This document shows positions 47,411 through 56,524 of a DNA stretch of 64,000 nucleotides, piece after piece. The notes under the pieces were generated by a model, which was not told the origin of the DNA, did not search any database, and was given only the letters and a program-made list of their open reading frames with translations. Each line of letters opens with the position of its first letter. Position 1 is the first letter of the stretch. The DNA is taken from assembly GCF_943914565.1 (NCBI RefSeq), contig NZ_CALUCN010000004.1, positions 62,001-126,000 on the forward strand, written 5' to 3'. Source of the DNA: an uncultured Tessaracoccus sp. Its GTDB lineage: Bacteria > Actinomycetota > Actinomycetes > Propionibacteriales > Propionibacteriaceae. A program made the position numbers and the translations under genes.

Positions 47411-47437
47411 GCCCACCCACAACCCAGCCCCGGAGGC

Positions 47438-47467
47438 TTGCATCGTCGGACGTCTGAGATTTATAGT
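47438..47467 (+). promoter_or_regulatory. Promoter of the PTS operon
   Basis: TTGCAT, 18-nt spacer, TATAGT. The predicted start is about 47474, roughly 96 nt before the antiterminator GTG. Confidence 0.6.
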
Positions 47468-47488
47468 GTCCGAAGCACTGTTCGATCC

Positions 47489-47513
47489 GGGTGTAACTTC
47501 AGAGGGCATGACC
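47489..47513 (+). promoter_or_regulatory. Candidate ribonucleic antiterminator (RAT) in the PTS leader
   Basis: 5' half GGGTGTAACT and 3' half AGGGCATGACC resemble the two sides of RAT elements bound by BglG/LicT proteins (GGnTTGTTACTGC...GCAGGCAAAACC type). It lies in the predicted leader just before a gene for such a protein. The overlapping terminator is not clear. Confidence 0.4.
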
Positions 47514-47569
47514 GGATTCAGGCATCGCAGAGCCGCCATGTCCGAGTCCAGCGCAACCCAGGAGCCCTC

Positions 47570-48430
47570 GTGCAAGATTCCAGCCGCCACATCATTCGTG
47601 TGCTCAGCAACAACGCTGTGCTCACGCGTGCCGGCGGCTCCGAGGTCGTCCTCGTCGGCCGCGGGATCGGTTTCGGACGCAACGCGGGTGACACGATCGA
47701 CGAGTCCTCGATCCAGCAGCAGTACGTCGAGATGGATCCGGAGCGCACGCAGCTGCTCGACTGGGTCCGCACGCTCGGCGCGAACCCCGTCGGGATCATC
47801 ACCGACGCCGTCGACCAGGCCGCCGACGCCCTCGGCGGCCTCCACCCCGCGGTCTACGTACTCCTGCTCGACCACATCGCGTTCGCGGTCCAGCGCACGA
47901 GCTCCGGCGAGTCGATCGAGAACCCACTCCTGCCGCAGATCCGCGAGATGTTCCCCGACGAGTTCGCGGCCGCGCGCGCAGCCCTGCTCTTCCTCAACAC
48001 CCACCTCGACGTCTCCCTCCCGGAGGCTGAGGCCGGGTTCATCGCACTGCACCTCAACGCCGCCCGCTCCGGCGAGGCCGTGAAGCAGCCCCTGCAGCGC
48101 GCCAACCGCCTCGCGGGCCTCGTCGACGAGCTCGCCCAGCTGCTCGGGATCACTGACGCCGACGTCCACGCCGCGATGACCCGCGACGTGGTCGCGCTCG
48201 CGAAACGACTCCGCGACTCCCTGCCCCGTCGCAACGACGCCCAGCACGCCATCGCACGGGACCTCCCGCAGGACCACGCCATCGCCTCGACGATCCTCAA
48301 GCGGATCCTCGACGTCGACACGCTCCCCCGGGAGCTGCGTGGAGAAACAGCCTTCCTCGCCGTCCAGGTCCACGGATGGCGTCAGGACCTCGGCAACGTT
48401 GCCGTCAAGAAGAGAAAGGGAACACCATGA
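47570..48430 (+). CDS. BglG/LicT-family antiterminator (CAT domain plus two PRDs)
   Basis: 286 aa. N-terminal RNA-binding CAT domain (HIIRVLSNNAVLTRAGGSEVVLVGRGIGFGRNAGDTID), then PRD1 (YVLLLDHIAFAVQR with its conserved His) and PRD2 (EAGFIALHLNAARS, LRGETAFLAVQVHGW). Such proteins bind RAT hairpins and are switched by PTS phosphorylation at PRD histidines. GTG 47570 has GGAG 5 nt before. Overlaps the EIICB start by 4 nt. Likely controls its own PTS operon. Confidence 0.9.
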   Translation: MQDSSRHIIRVLSNNAVLTRAGGSEVVLVGRGIGFGRNAGDTIDESSIQQQYVEMDPERTQLLDWVRTLGANPVGIITDAVDQAADALGGLHPAVYVLLLDHIAFAVQRTSSGESIENPLLPQIREMFPDEFAAARAALLFLNTHLDVSLPEAEAGFIALHLNAARSGEAVKQPLQRANRLAGLVDELAQLLGITDADVHAAMTRDVVALAKRLRDSLPRRNDAQHAIARDLPQDHAIASTILKRILDVDTLPRELRGETAFLAVQVHGWRQDLGNVAVKKRKGTP

Positions 48431-50010
48431 ACGTCATGCAGAGCCTCCAGCGGCTCGGCAAGGCCTTGATGGGTGCCGTGGCGGTCATGCCCGTCGCGGC
48501 CATCCTGATGGGCGTCGGGTACTGGATCGACCCCGAGGGGTGGGGCGCGAACAACATCGCGGCCGCGATCCTCATCAAGGCCGGCAGCGCCGTGCTCGAC
48601 AACCTCGGCTGGCTGTTCGCGATCGCCATCGCATTCGGGCTCGCCAAGGACTCCAACGGCGCCTCGGCGCTGTCGGGCTTCCTCGGCTACGCCACGGTGA
48701 AGCTGCTGCTCGCGCCGGAGACCGTCGCAGGCTACAAGGGCATCGACCTCGACAACCTGCAAGGCCAGGCCAAACTGGACTGGACCAGCCACGGCTGGGA
48801 CGCCATCAACGACAAGAACGTCCTCATCGGCATCCTCGTCGGCATCCTCGCCGCGTGGGTCTACAACCGGTTCCACACCACGAAGCTGCCGGACTTCCTG
48901 GCGTTCTTCTCCGGCCGCCGTCTGGTCCCCATCCTCACGAGCCTCTTCGCGATCGTGCTCGCCGGCATCCTGTACTTCGTCTGGCCGCTGCTCTACAGCG
49001 GGCTCTTCGCCTTCGGTCAGTGGATCCAGGGCATGGGCGCGATCGGCGCCGGCATCTACGGCCTCGTCAACCGCCTGCTGATCCCGACCGGTCTGCACCA
49101 CGCACTGAACTCGATCTTCTGGTTCGACGTCATCGGCATCAACGACATCGGCAAGTTCCTGGGCGGCGGCGCGACGATCGCCGCGGCGCAGGCCGCCACC
49201 GACGCCGCGAGTTGCCCCGGCACCTTCGTCGACGGCACCTGCCAGGTGATCGGCGTCGTCGGCCGCTACCAGGGCGGCTTCTTCCCGATCATGATGTTCG
49301 GCCTCCCCGGCGCCGCGCTCGCGATGTACCTGCGCGCGGAGAGCAAGCAGAAGAAGGCCGTCCTGGCCCTCATGATGGCCGGCGCCCTGGCGTCGTTCTT
49401 CACCGGCGTCACCGAGCCGCTCGAGTTCTCGTTCATGTTCGTCGCACCGCTGCTCTACGTCATCCACGCGGTGCTCACCGGCATCTCCGTTGCGATCGCG
49501 GCGGCGTTCCAGTGGACCGCGGGATTCGGCTTCTCCGCAGGCTTCGTCGACATGCTCCTGTCCTCGCAGAACCCGCTGGCCAACAAGTGGTACATGCTGC
49601 TCGTGATGGGCGTCGTCTTCTTCGTGCTGTACTTCGCGATCTTCTACTTCCTGATCCCGGCGCTCAACCTGAAGACGCCCGGGCGCGGTGAGGTCGCGGA
49701 CGACGAGGGGGCGACCCTCTCGGTCGACGCCGACTCCGCGGCGGTGGCCCGCCAAGTCATCACGGGCCTCGGCGGCGCGGCGAACATCAACTCGATGGAC
49801 TACTGTGCGACTCGTCTGCGCGTGTCGATCGACGACTACACGAAGGTCAAGGAGTCCGAGATCAAGCGGGCCGGCGTCGCGGGCGTGATCCGCCCGTCGC
49901 AGAAGTCGGTCCAGGTCGTGATCGGCCCCCAGGTGCAGTTCATCTACGACGCGGCCGCCGAGGAGCTGAAGCACTCGGACACCGCGCTGCACGGCGAACA
50001 GGAGGAGTGA
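48427..50010 (+). CDS. PTS glucose/GlcNAc-family EIICB permease
   Basis: 527 aa. EIIC membrane domain with RLGKALMGAVAVMPVAAILMGVG and the substrate-site motif IPTGLHHALNSIFWFD, GLPGAALAMYLRAE and TGVTEPLEFSFMFVAP; EIIB at the C-terminus with phospho-Cys 460 in MDYCATRLRV. The GLHHALN motif suggests N-acetylglucosamine or glucose; which one cannot be settled by eye. ATG 48427 has AAGGGAA upstream and overlaps the antiterminator stop. Confidence 0.9.
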   Translation: MNVMQSLQRLGKALMGAVAVMPVAAILMGVGYWIDPEGWGANNIAAAILIKAGSAVLDNLGWLFAIAIAFGLAKDSNGASALSGFLGYATVKLLLAPETVAGYKGIDLDNLQGQAKLDWTSHGWDAINDKNVLIGILVGILAAWVYNRFHTTKLPDFLAFFSGRRLVPILTSLFAIVLAGILYFVWPLLYSGLFAFGQWIQGMGAIGAGIYGLVNRLLIPTGLHHALNSIFWFDVIGINDIGKFLGGGATIAAAQAATDAASCPGTFVDGTCQVIGVVGRYQGGFFPIMMFGLPGAALAMYLRAESKQKKAVLALMMAGALASFFTGVTEPLEFSFMFVAPLLYVIHAVLTGISVAIAAAFQWTAGFGFSAGFVDMLLSSQNPLANKWYMLLVMGVVFFVLYFAIFYFLIPALNLKTPGRGEVADDEGATLSVDADSAAVARQVITGLGGAANINSMDYCATRLRVSIDDYTKVKESEIKRAGVAGVIRPSQKSVQVVIGPQVQFIYDAAAEELKHSDTALHGEQEE

Positions 50011-50019
50011 GAAGGAACC

Positions 50020-50493
50020 ATGTTCGGATTCGGCAAGAAGAAGGTCGAGCTGCGACGACCCTTCGACGGCGACCAGGTCGCCCTCGACGCGGTCCCCGAC
50101 CCGGTGTTCGCCCAGAAGATGCTGGGGGACGGGTTCGCCGTCGAGCCGGCGGCGGACGCGACGGTGATCGACGTCGTCGCGCCCTGCGCGGGGAAGCTTG
50201 CGAAGGTGTTCCGGACCAAGCACGCCTTCGCACTCATCTCCGACGAGGGGCTCGAGTTGCTCGTGCACATCGGCCTGGAGACGGTGGAGCTGAAGGGCGA
50301 GGGCTTCGAGGCCCTCGCCGCCACCGGGGACCACGTCGACGCAGGCCAGCCGGTCATCCGCATGGACGTGGCGGCGGTGCGCGCCGCGGGGCGCAACCCC
50401 ATCACCCCCGTGGTGTGCACCAACGCCAAGCAGATCGACAAGCTCGTCATCGCCGACGACCCGGCACGTGCCGCGACCGTCACGCTCCAGTGA
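50020..50493 (+). CDS. crr: PTS EIIA(Glc)-type protein
   Basis: 157 aa free-standing EIIA. Phospho-histidine His 83 in LLVHIGLETVELKGEGF; other family blocks are DPVFAQKMLGDGFAVEP and GDHVDAGQPVIRMD. Transfers phosphate from HPr to EIIB. Starts 9 nt after the EIICB gene. Confidence 0.93.
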   Translation: MFGFGKKKVELRRPFDGDQVALDAVPDPVFAQKMLGDGFAVEPAADATVIDVVAPCAGKLAKVFRTKHAFALISDEGLELLVHIGLETVELKGEGFEALAATGDHVDAGQPVIRMDVAAVRAAGRNPITPVVCTNAKQIDKLVIADDPARAATVTLQ

Positions 50494-50515
50494 GCCAACA
50501 GAGGAAGGAACCACA

Positions 50516-50773
50516 GTGATCGAACGCACTGCGACCGTCGCCGCCACGAGCGGTCTGCACGCACGCCCCGCGGCCGTCTTCGTCGACGCGGTCGAGCAGT
50601 CCGGCCTCGACGTGACGATCACGTTCGACGGCGAGGAGGCCGACGCGGGCAGCCTGCTCGACGTCATCACCCTGGGCGTCGAGCTCGGCGACGAGGTCAC
50701 CCTCGCCACCGAGAGCGACGACGAGGCGGCACTCGACCAGCTCGTCGCGCTGCTGGAGAGGAAGGACGCATGA
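50516..50773 (+). CDS. ptsH: HPr phosphocarrier protein
   Basis: 85 aa. His 15 lies in SGLHARPAAVFV and Ser 46 in AGSLLDVI, the two regulatory positions of HPr, although most actinobacteria lack HPr kinase. GTG 50516 with GAGGAAGGA upstream. The stop overlaps ptsI. Confidence 0.95.
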   Translation: MIERTATVAATSGLHARPAAVFVDAVEQSGLDVTITFDGEEADAGSLLDVITLGVELGDEVTLATESDDEAALDQLVALLERKDA

Positions 50774-52452
50774 GCGATCCCCGATCGCTCACCGGGATCG
50801 GCGTGTCCGTGGGCTTCGCCTGCGGGCCCGCCGCCCCGGTACGTCCGGCCGTCGGGGTCGATCCCGACGAGCCCGCCTCGACCGACCCCGAGGCCGACCT
50901 CGCCCGCGTGACCGACGCGATGACCGCCGTCGCCGACGAACTCCGCCGCCGCGCCGAGCTCGTCTCCGGTGACGCGGCCGAGATCCTCGGCATGACCGCG
51001 AAGATGGCCACCGACCGCGGCCTCGTCCGCGGCGTCAAGAAGCAGCTCGGCCACGGCCTCGGCGTGACCGCGGCGGTGCACGCCGCCGTCGAGGGCTACG
51101 TCGCGAAGCTCCAGCAGCTCGGTGGCTACATGGCCCAACGCGCCACGGACCTGTTCGACGTCCGCGACCGCACCATCGCCCATCTGCGGGGCCTCCCCGC
51201 ACCGGGCATCCCGACGATGACCAGCCCCGGCATCGTCGTCGCGACGGATCTCGCCCCGGCCGAGACGGCCGTGCTCGACCCCGAACGGGTGCTGGGCATC
51301 GTCACCGCCGAGGGCGGCCCCACCAGCCACACCGCGATCCTCGCCTCCGGCATGGGCATCCCCGCCGTCGTGCGCGTCACCGGTGCGGAGGGCATCGCAG
51401 CCGGTGAGCTCGTCGCGATCGACGGCGGCACCGGCGAGTGCGTCGTCTCGCCCACCGACGAGCAATGCACCGAGATGGAGGACCGCAGCCGCCGCCTCCG
51501 GGCCGCGGTCGAGGGCGTCACCGGGCCGGGCGCGACCGCGGACGGCACCCCCGTCGCGCTGCTCGCGAACATCGGCACGGTCGCCGACGCCGAGCGCGCC
51601 GCGGCGCAGGACCTCGAGGGCATCGGGTTGTTCCGCACCGAGTTCCTGTTCCTCGACCGGCAGGAGCCACCGTCGCGCGAGGAGCAGGTGGAGACCTACA
51701 CTCGCGTGCTGCGCGCCTTCGGCGACCGTCGCGTGGTGATCCGCACCCTCGACGCGGGCGCGGACAAGCCGCTCGCGTTCGCCGACCTGGGGCCTGAGGA
51801 CAACCCGGCGCTCGGTCGTCGCGGCCTCCGGCTCAGCCGGGCGCGCGAGGAACTGCTCGACACGCAGCTCGCGGCCATCGCGGAGGCCCACGCGGCCACC
51901 GGCGGCGACGTGCGGGTGATGGCACCGATGGTGGCCACCGTCGACGAGGCTCGGTGGTTCGCCGAGCGGGCGCGGGCGCACGGCCTGCCCACCGTCGGGA
52001 TCATGGTGGAGACCCCGGCGTCGGCCATCCGTTCGCGGACGGTGCTCGCCGGGCTGGACTTCGCGTCGATCGGCACCAACGACCTCACGCAGTACACGAT
52101 GGCTGCCGACCGCATGCAGGGCGCACTCGCCGACCTGCTCACCCCGTGGCAGCCGGCCGTGATCGCCATGGTCCGGGCCACGTGCGACGGCGGCTCGGCC
52201 ACCGGCGCCACGATCAGCGTCTGCGGCGAGGCCGCGGGCGACCCGCTGCTCGCGCTCGTGCTCGTGGGCCTCGGCGTCACGTCGCTGTCGATGGCCCCGA
52301 GGAGGGTTCCGGCCGTGCGAGCCGCCCTGCGTCTGCACACGATCGACGAGTGCCGCGCGCTGGCCGAGGCCGCGCTCGGGTCGGCCACGGCCGAGGATGC
52401 GCGTCGCGTCGTGGCGGAGCGGGTGCACCCCGACACGATCGGGGCCGCCTGA
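50770..52452 (+). CDS. ptsI: PTS Enzyme I (phosphoenolpyruvate-protein phosphotransferase)
   Basis: 560 aa. Phospho-histidine His 187 in GGPTSHTAILA; PEP-binding IGLFRTEFLFL, MAPMVATVDEARWF, SIGTNDLTQYTMAADR; catalytic Cys in ISVCGEAAGDP. Passes phosphate from PEP to HPr. Last gene of a complete PTS operon (regulator, EIICB, EIIA, HPr, EI), an unusual all-in-one arrangement. Followed by a strong hairpin. Confidence 0.95.
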   Translation: MSDPRSLTGIGVSVGFACGPAAPVRPAVGVDPDEPASTDPEADLARVTDAMTAVADELRRRAELVSGDAAEILGMTAKMATDRGLVRGVKKQLGHGLGVTAAVHAAVEGYVAKLQQLGGYMAQRATDLFDVRDRTIAHLRGLPAPGIPTMTSPGIVVATDLAPAETAVLDPERVLGIVTAEGGPTSHTAILASGMGIPAVVRVTGAEGIAAGELVAIDGGTGECVVSPTDEQCTEMEDRSRRLRAAVEGVTGPGATADGTPVALLANIGTVADAERAAAQDLEGIGLFRTEFLFLDRQEPPSREEQVETYTRVLRAFGDRRVVIRTLDAGADKPLAFADLGPEDNPALGRRGLRLSRAREELLDTQLAAIAEAHAATGGDVRVMAPMVATVDEARWFAERARAHGLPTVGIMVETPASAIRSRTVLAGLDFASIGTNDLTQYTMAADRMQGALADLLTPWQPAVIAMVRATCDGGSATGATISVCGEAAGDPLLALVLVGLGVTSLSMAPRRVPAVRAALRLHTIDECRALAEAALGSATAEDARRVVAERVHPDTIGAA

Positions 52453-52470
52453 GCGGCACGGTCACGACCC

Positions 52471-52504
52471 ACTGCGGCGCAGCCCCGAGGGGCTGCGCCG
52501 CAGT
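52471..52504. terminator. Terminator between ptsI and the convergent HAD gene
   Basis: Perfect 16-bp stem ACTGCGGCGCAGCCCC / GGGGCTGCGCCGCAGT with a minimal loop; may serve both strands. Confidence 0.85.
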
Positions 52505-52524
52505 CGCATCCAGTGCCGGGGTCC

Positions 52525-53322
52525 TCAGCCGGCGAGCGCGGCGAGGATCGCGTCGCGGCCGGCTGCGGTGTCGGGCACGCTGACGCGCCGCTGGCCGGGG
52601 CCCGCGGGGGTGAGCTGGTCGTCGGTGAGGGGCGCGATGCAGACGCCGAGCCCGGCGAGGCCCAGCATGCCGCGGTCGTTCTCGCCGTCGCCCATCGCGA
52701 TCACCTGGTTCCACTCGAGGCCGAGCGCGCGTCGGATCTGGTCGCCGCCCTTGTCGCGCGCCGCGTCCTCGCGGATGAGGTCGTAGTGCGCGAACCCGGA
52801 GCGCACGAACACCGTGCCCGGGTGCGCGCAGCGCTCCCGCACCGCCGGCACGCGCGCCTCGTCGGGGATGAGGAACAGCACCTTCGCCAGCCGGCGCCCC
52901 TCGGCGAGCAGGTCCGCGAGTTCGGGTTCGTCGTGCACGACGGGGGCCTCCGCCATCGCCCATCCCGACGGGTGGGGAATGAGCCAGCGTCTGGCGCCGA
53001 AGCCCCAGATCTCGACGGCGAACTCGCGGGAGATCTCGGTGGCCATCCGCACGGCGCTCTCCGGCAGCGGAAGCTCGTGGATCACGTCCCAGTCGTCGCC
53101 CGCGCGCCGCAGCACCGTCGCGCCGCTGCTGCTGGCGAGGTACTCGACGTCGGGCAGGTCGCGCACCAGGTTGACGAGCGAGCCGGTGGTGCGGCCGGAG
53201 CACACCGCGACGTGGACCCCGGCCTCGTGGAGCTCGTGGACGAGGTCGAGCGCACCGGGGAGCCAGCGGTCCCCCTCCCGCAGGGTGCCGTCGACGTCGA
53301 GGAGTGCCAGGTGGTGCTTCAT
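52525..53322 (-). CDS. HAD-superfamily Cof-type phosphatase
   Basis: 265 aa. Motif I LLDVDGTLREGD, motif II VAVCSGRTTGS, motif III Lys in the C-terminal part, motif IV MGDGENDRGML. Cap domain C2 type. Probably dephosphorylates a sugar phosphate. The neighbourhood with the PTS is suggestive but it is convergent to that operon. Confidence 0.87.
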   Translation of the reverse strand: MKHHLALLDVDGTLREGDRWLPGALDLVHELHEAGVHVAVCSGRTTGSLVNLVRDLPDVEYLASSSGATVLRRAGDDWDVIHELPLPESAVRMATEISREFAVEIWGFGARRWLIPHPSGWAMAEAPVVHDEPELADLLAEGRRLAKVLFLIPDEARVPAVRERCAHPGTVFVRSGFAHYDLIREDAARDKGGDQIRRALGLEWNQVIAMGDGENDRGMLGLAGLGVCIAPLTDDQLTPAGPGQRRVSVPDTAAGRDAILAALAG

Positions 53323-53396
53323 GGGCGCGCTCCGTTTCCGTGGGGTTGCGTCGGCACACCAATCCTACCGACGCGCACGCGGCCGGACGCGCGCCG

Positions 53397-54614
53397 TCAG
53401 GCCCCGGCGTGGATGGGGTCTGGACCAGCTGCGCCAGTCGCCTCGCCCTCACTCACGTCGCGCCGCGCTGCCGAGATCGTGCGCATGAACAGCACCATCC
53501 ACACCAACACCGTCGACACGGCGAGCATCTCGAAGCCCGTCGTGCCGAGGTAGCGGATCCCGCGGAACAGGTAGGCCAGCAGCGCGACGAAGGCCAGCGT
53601 CGCCACCGACACGATCCGAAACCCGCGCGGGATCCCCCGCAGGATGACGGGCGCGACGAGGGCCAGCGCGACGAACGCCCCCACGGCCAGGTAGGTCATG
53701 AGGATGTGGCCGGCGTGGGAGACGTTCACCGGCAGCAGCCCGACCCCACCGAGCGCGGCGCCCATCACCATGAGCCCCACCCGCACGACGATCGACTTCC
53801 ACCGCCCCTGCCCCGTGGCGAAGAGCCACCGCTTCAGGTCGTGGGCGAGGAAGTCCGCGATCGTCACGATGACGACGCCGGTGAGGATCAGCGTGTAGTT
53901 GAAGGCGAACCCGGCGAGGTCCGGCGCCATGCCGAGCTGCGAGAAGTGCACCTGCCACCACAGGTGGTTCGACGCGTTCACCGCGCTCAGCATCGCACCC
54001 ATCACGAGGAACGCCGAGACGAGCACCGAGAGCAGCTCGGTCGTGAGGCGGCCGGCGGCGCTCGCGGCGAAGTAGCCACTCGCCGCGCAGACGAACGCGA
54101 GGAACGTCGTGCCCGACCACACGTCGAAGCGCAGCCCGACGAAGGCCGCGTCGATCACGGTGTTCGCGGCCCGGACGCAGAAGAAGGTGAGCGAACCCAT
54201 CATGAGCGACAGTCCCGCCAGCTGGATGGCCCGACGAAGGGGGTGGGCGTCGCGGAACCACGGCATGATGCGGTCGGAGTAGCGCAGCAACACCCCGGGG
54301 AACGCGACCCCCGCGAGCAGCCCCGCCGCGACGCAGGCGACGTGCCCGACGGAGCGCCACCCGTCGCCGCGGAACGGCGTGAAGTCCCGCAGCAGCGACA
54401 ACCCGACGACGGCCCCGACGAGCATCGCCGCCGCGGCCACGGTGAGGGAGACGTTCTCGAGCTGGCTGCCGGTGAGCGCCGGTTGGTCGCGGCTGATCGG
54501 CACCGGTTCGCGCCCCGCCGGTTGGGGCTCCCCCTCCGCCCGGCTGCGCTCGCCCGCCACCACGTCGCGGGCCGCCGGTTCGTCGTCGTGGATGGTGCTC
54601 GCGCGGTCGTGCAT
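53397..54614 (-). CDS. Multi-pass membrane protein, unknown function
   Basis: 405 aa. Cytoplasmic N-terminus of about 55 residues, polar and acidic, then ten or so TM helices (for example VSLTVAAAAMLVGAVVGLSLL and GAFVALALVAPVILRGI). A loop NASNHLWWQVHFSQLG between helices is reminiscent of DUF998-type proteins, not certain. ATG 54614 follows GGAGGAGG. Divergent from the ABC exporter. Confidence 0.65.
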   Translation of the reverse strand: MHDRASTIHDDEPAARDVVAGERSRAEGEPQPAGREPVPISRDQPALTGSQLENVSLTVAAAAMLVGAVVGLSLLRDFTPFRGDGWRSVGHVACVAAGLLAGVAFPGVLLRYSDRIMPWFRDAHPLRRAIQLAGLSLMMGSLTFFCVRAANTVIDAAFVGLRFDVWSGTTFLAFVCAASGYFAASAAGRLTTELLSVLVSAFLVMGAMLSAVNASNHLWWQVHFSQLGMAPDLAGFAFNYTLILTGVVIVTIADFLAHDLKRWLFATGQGRWKSIVVRVGLMVMGAALGGVGLLPVNVSHAGHILMTYLAVGAFVALALVAPVILRGIPRGFRIVSVATLAFVALLAYLFRGIRYLGTTGFEMLAVSTVLVWMVLFMRTISAARRDVSEGEATGAAGPDPIHAGA

Positions 54615-54705
54615 GGCGCCTCCTCCCCGTTGGCCGGCCACCGTTCAGGGTAGCGACCTGCTCGCGCGAGGGCACGAAGGTACCGCGCGGGTAGGGTGAG
54701 GAGGC

Positions 54706-56505
54706 GTGAGGAACATCGTCAGGATCGTGTCGAACGCCCGGGAGCTGTGGCCCCTCTACGCAGGGATCATCGTCGGTGCGGTGGTGACGACGGCGACCAC
54801 CTTGCTGATGCCCTTCATCATCTCGCACGCGACGCAGACGGTCGTCGACATGAGCGGCGGCGAACGCGACGCGGCCGTCATGCCGCTGGTGTGGCTCGCC
54901 GTGGCGCTGCTGGGGGTGATGCTCCTCAACTCGGTCGCGACGAACGTCACCGGCTACCTGGGCGACATGATGAGCACCCGCATCCGCCGGATCCTCTCCC
55001 ACAACTACTTCCACAAGCTGCTGCGCCTGCCGCAGCGGTACTTCGACACCGAGCTCACCGGCACGATCATCTCCCGGCTGGACCGCTCGATCACGACGGT
55101 GTCGCAGTTCCTGCAGGTCTTCGCCAACGGCTTCTTCACGACGATCCTGACCGTGCTGGTCGTGCTCGTCGTCGCCGCCTGGCACTCCCCGTGGCTCGCG
55201 CTGCTGCTCATCGTCATCTACCCGACGTTCGTGTGGCTCACCGCAATCACGAGCAAACGCTGGCAGGTGTGGGAGAAGGAGAAGAACCGCCACTACGACA
55301 CCGCCGGCGGCCGGTTCGCCGAGGTCGTCGGGCAGCTGCGCGTCGTGAAGTCGTTCACCACCGAGCCCGCCGAGCTGCGCCACTTCGACGAGCGCTACGA
55401 CGACGCGATCACCCTCACCGCCCAGCAGTCGCGGTTCTGGCACTGGATGGACGTCGCGCGACGCGGCGCGCTCGACCTCGTGTTCTTCCTCGTCTACCTC
55501 ATCATCTTCGTCGCCACCGCCCGCGGCACGTTCTCGATCGGCTCGATGGTGCTGCTCATCCAGCTCATCCAGATCGCGAAGGCGCCGGTGACGTCGATGA
55601 GCTACTACGTCGACACCATGCAGCGCGCCGTGACCGGCAGCAACGAGTACTACCGCGTCATGGACGAGCCCGACGAGCCGTACAACCCGCTCGACGAGCG
55701 CGCCGACAAGGCGATCGAGTGGAGCGACGACGATCCCGTGATCGAACTGCGCGACGTCGACTTCGGCTACGAAGCCGACACCCTCGTCCTGCACGACATC
55801 AACCTCGCGATCCGCCGCGGCGAACGGATCGCGTTCGTCGGCGAGTCCGGCGGCGGCAAGTCGACGCTGGTGAACCTCCTGCTGAAGCTCTACGCCCCCG
55901 ACGCCGGCACGGTGCGCGTGCGCGGCCAGGACGTGACGACGACGCCGACCCGCGCCCTGCGTCGGCAGATCGGCGTGGTGTTCCAGGACGCGAGCCTCTT
56001 CTCCGGCACGGTGCGCGACAACCTCCACTACGGCGACCCGACGGCCGACGACGACGCGCTCCGGGCGGCCGCGCGTCGCTCCAACGCGTTGCACTTCATC
56101 GACCAGCTCCCGCAGGGCTTCGACACCCCCATCGGCGAACGCGGCGTGAAGCTCTCCGGCGGGCAGAAGCAACGCATCGCCGTCGCCCGCGCGATGCTGA
56201 AGGACGCCCCCATCCTCGTCCTCGACGAGGCCACCAGCGCGCTCGACACCAAGGCCGAGCGGCAGGTGCAGGCGGGGCTCGACGAACTCATGGCCGGGCG
56301 CACCGCGCTCATCATCGCCCACCGGCTCTCGACGATCTCGTCGGTCGACCGGATCGTCACGCTCCGCGACGGCACCATCGACGAGGTGGGGTCCCCGGCC
56401 GAGCTCGCGCAGACGAACGGGATCTACGCGCAGCTGCTCGCGCTGCAGGCCACCGACTCCGCGGCAGGCCGCAAGATCCTCAAGCGCTTCGGGCTCATCT
56501 CCTGA
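54706..56505 (+). CDS. ABC exporter, fused membrane and ATPase domains (half transporter)
   Basis: 599 aa. Six TM helices (residues 1-320) followed by the nucleotide-binding domain: Walker A GESGGGKST at about 379-387, Q-loop VVFQDASLF, signature LSGGQKQR, Walker B ILVLDEATS, and IIAHRLST. Works as a homodimer or as a heterodimer with a partner outside the window. GTG 54706 is preceded by GAGGAGG; a TAGGGT box lies 8 nt upstream, so the leader is nil or very short. Substrate unknown. Confidence 0.9.
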   Translation: MRNIVRIVSNARELWPLYAGIIVGAVVTTATTLLMPFIISHATQTVVDMSGGERDAAVMPLVWLAVALLGVMLLNSVATNVTGYLGDMMSTRIRRILSHNYFHKLLRLPQRYFDTELTGTIISRLDRSITTVSQFLQVFANGFFTTILTVLVVLVVAAWHSPWLALLLIVIYPTFVWLTAITSKRWQVWEKEKNRHYDTAGGRFAEVVGQLRVVKSFTTEPAELRHFDERYDDAITLTAQQSRFWHWMDVARRGALDLVFFLVYLIIFVATARGTFSIGSMVLLIQLIQIAKAPVTSMSYYVDTMQRAVTGSNEYYRVMDEPDEPYNPLDERADKAIEWSDDDPVIELRDVDFGYEADTLVLHDINLAIRRGERIAFVGESGGGKSTLVNLLLKLYAPDAGTVRVRGQDVTTTPTRALRRQIGVVFQDASLFSGTVRDNLHYGDPTADDDALRAAARRSNALHFIDQLPQGFDTPIGERGVKLSGGQKQRIAVARAMLKDAPILVLDEATSALDTKAERQVQAGLDELMAGRTALIIAHRLSTISSVDRIVTLRDGTIDEVGSPAELAQTNGIYAQLLALQATDSAAGRKILKRFGLIS

Positions 56506-56524
56506 GCCCCGGGCGCCAGTGCGC

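Larger units (their letters stand above)
46559..47569. other. 1-kb non-coding region dominated by several repeat systems
   Basis: Between gltA and the antiterminator gene. In order: terminator (46572-46609), 24-bp tandem repeat (46628-46674), the 20-bp-lattice inverted array (46697-47083), 87-bp direct repeats (47110-47196, 47324-47410) flanking a 74-bp inverted-repeat element (47223-47296), then promoter and probable RAT. Several frames stay open through the array because its unit lacks stop codons, but none looks coding. Confidence 0.8.

Noticed and set aside
46679..47569. Possible repeat protein encoded by the 20-bp array (LANRP / VGKP-like repeats)
   Set aside because: A 20-bp unit read in triplets gives a 60-bp protein period in every frame; several frames are open simply because the unit lacks stops, there is no start context, and the pattern reverses strand at the hairpin.
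48382..52428. Very long open frame antisense to the whole PTS operon
   Set aside because: It mirrors five well-recognised genes on the other strand; long antisense frames are common at this GC content and it has no domain of its own.
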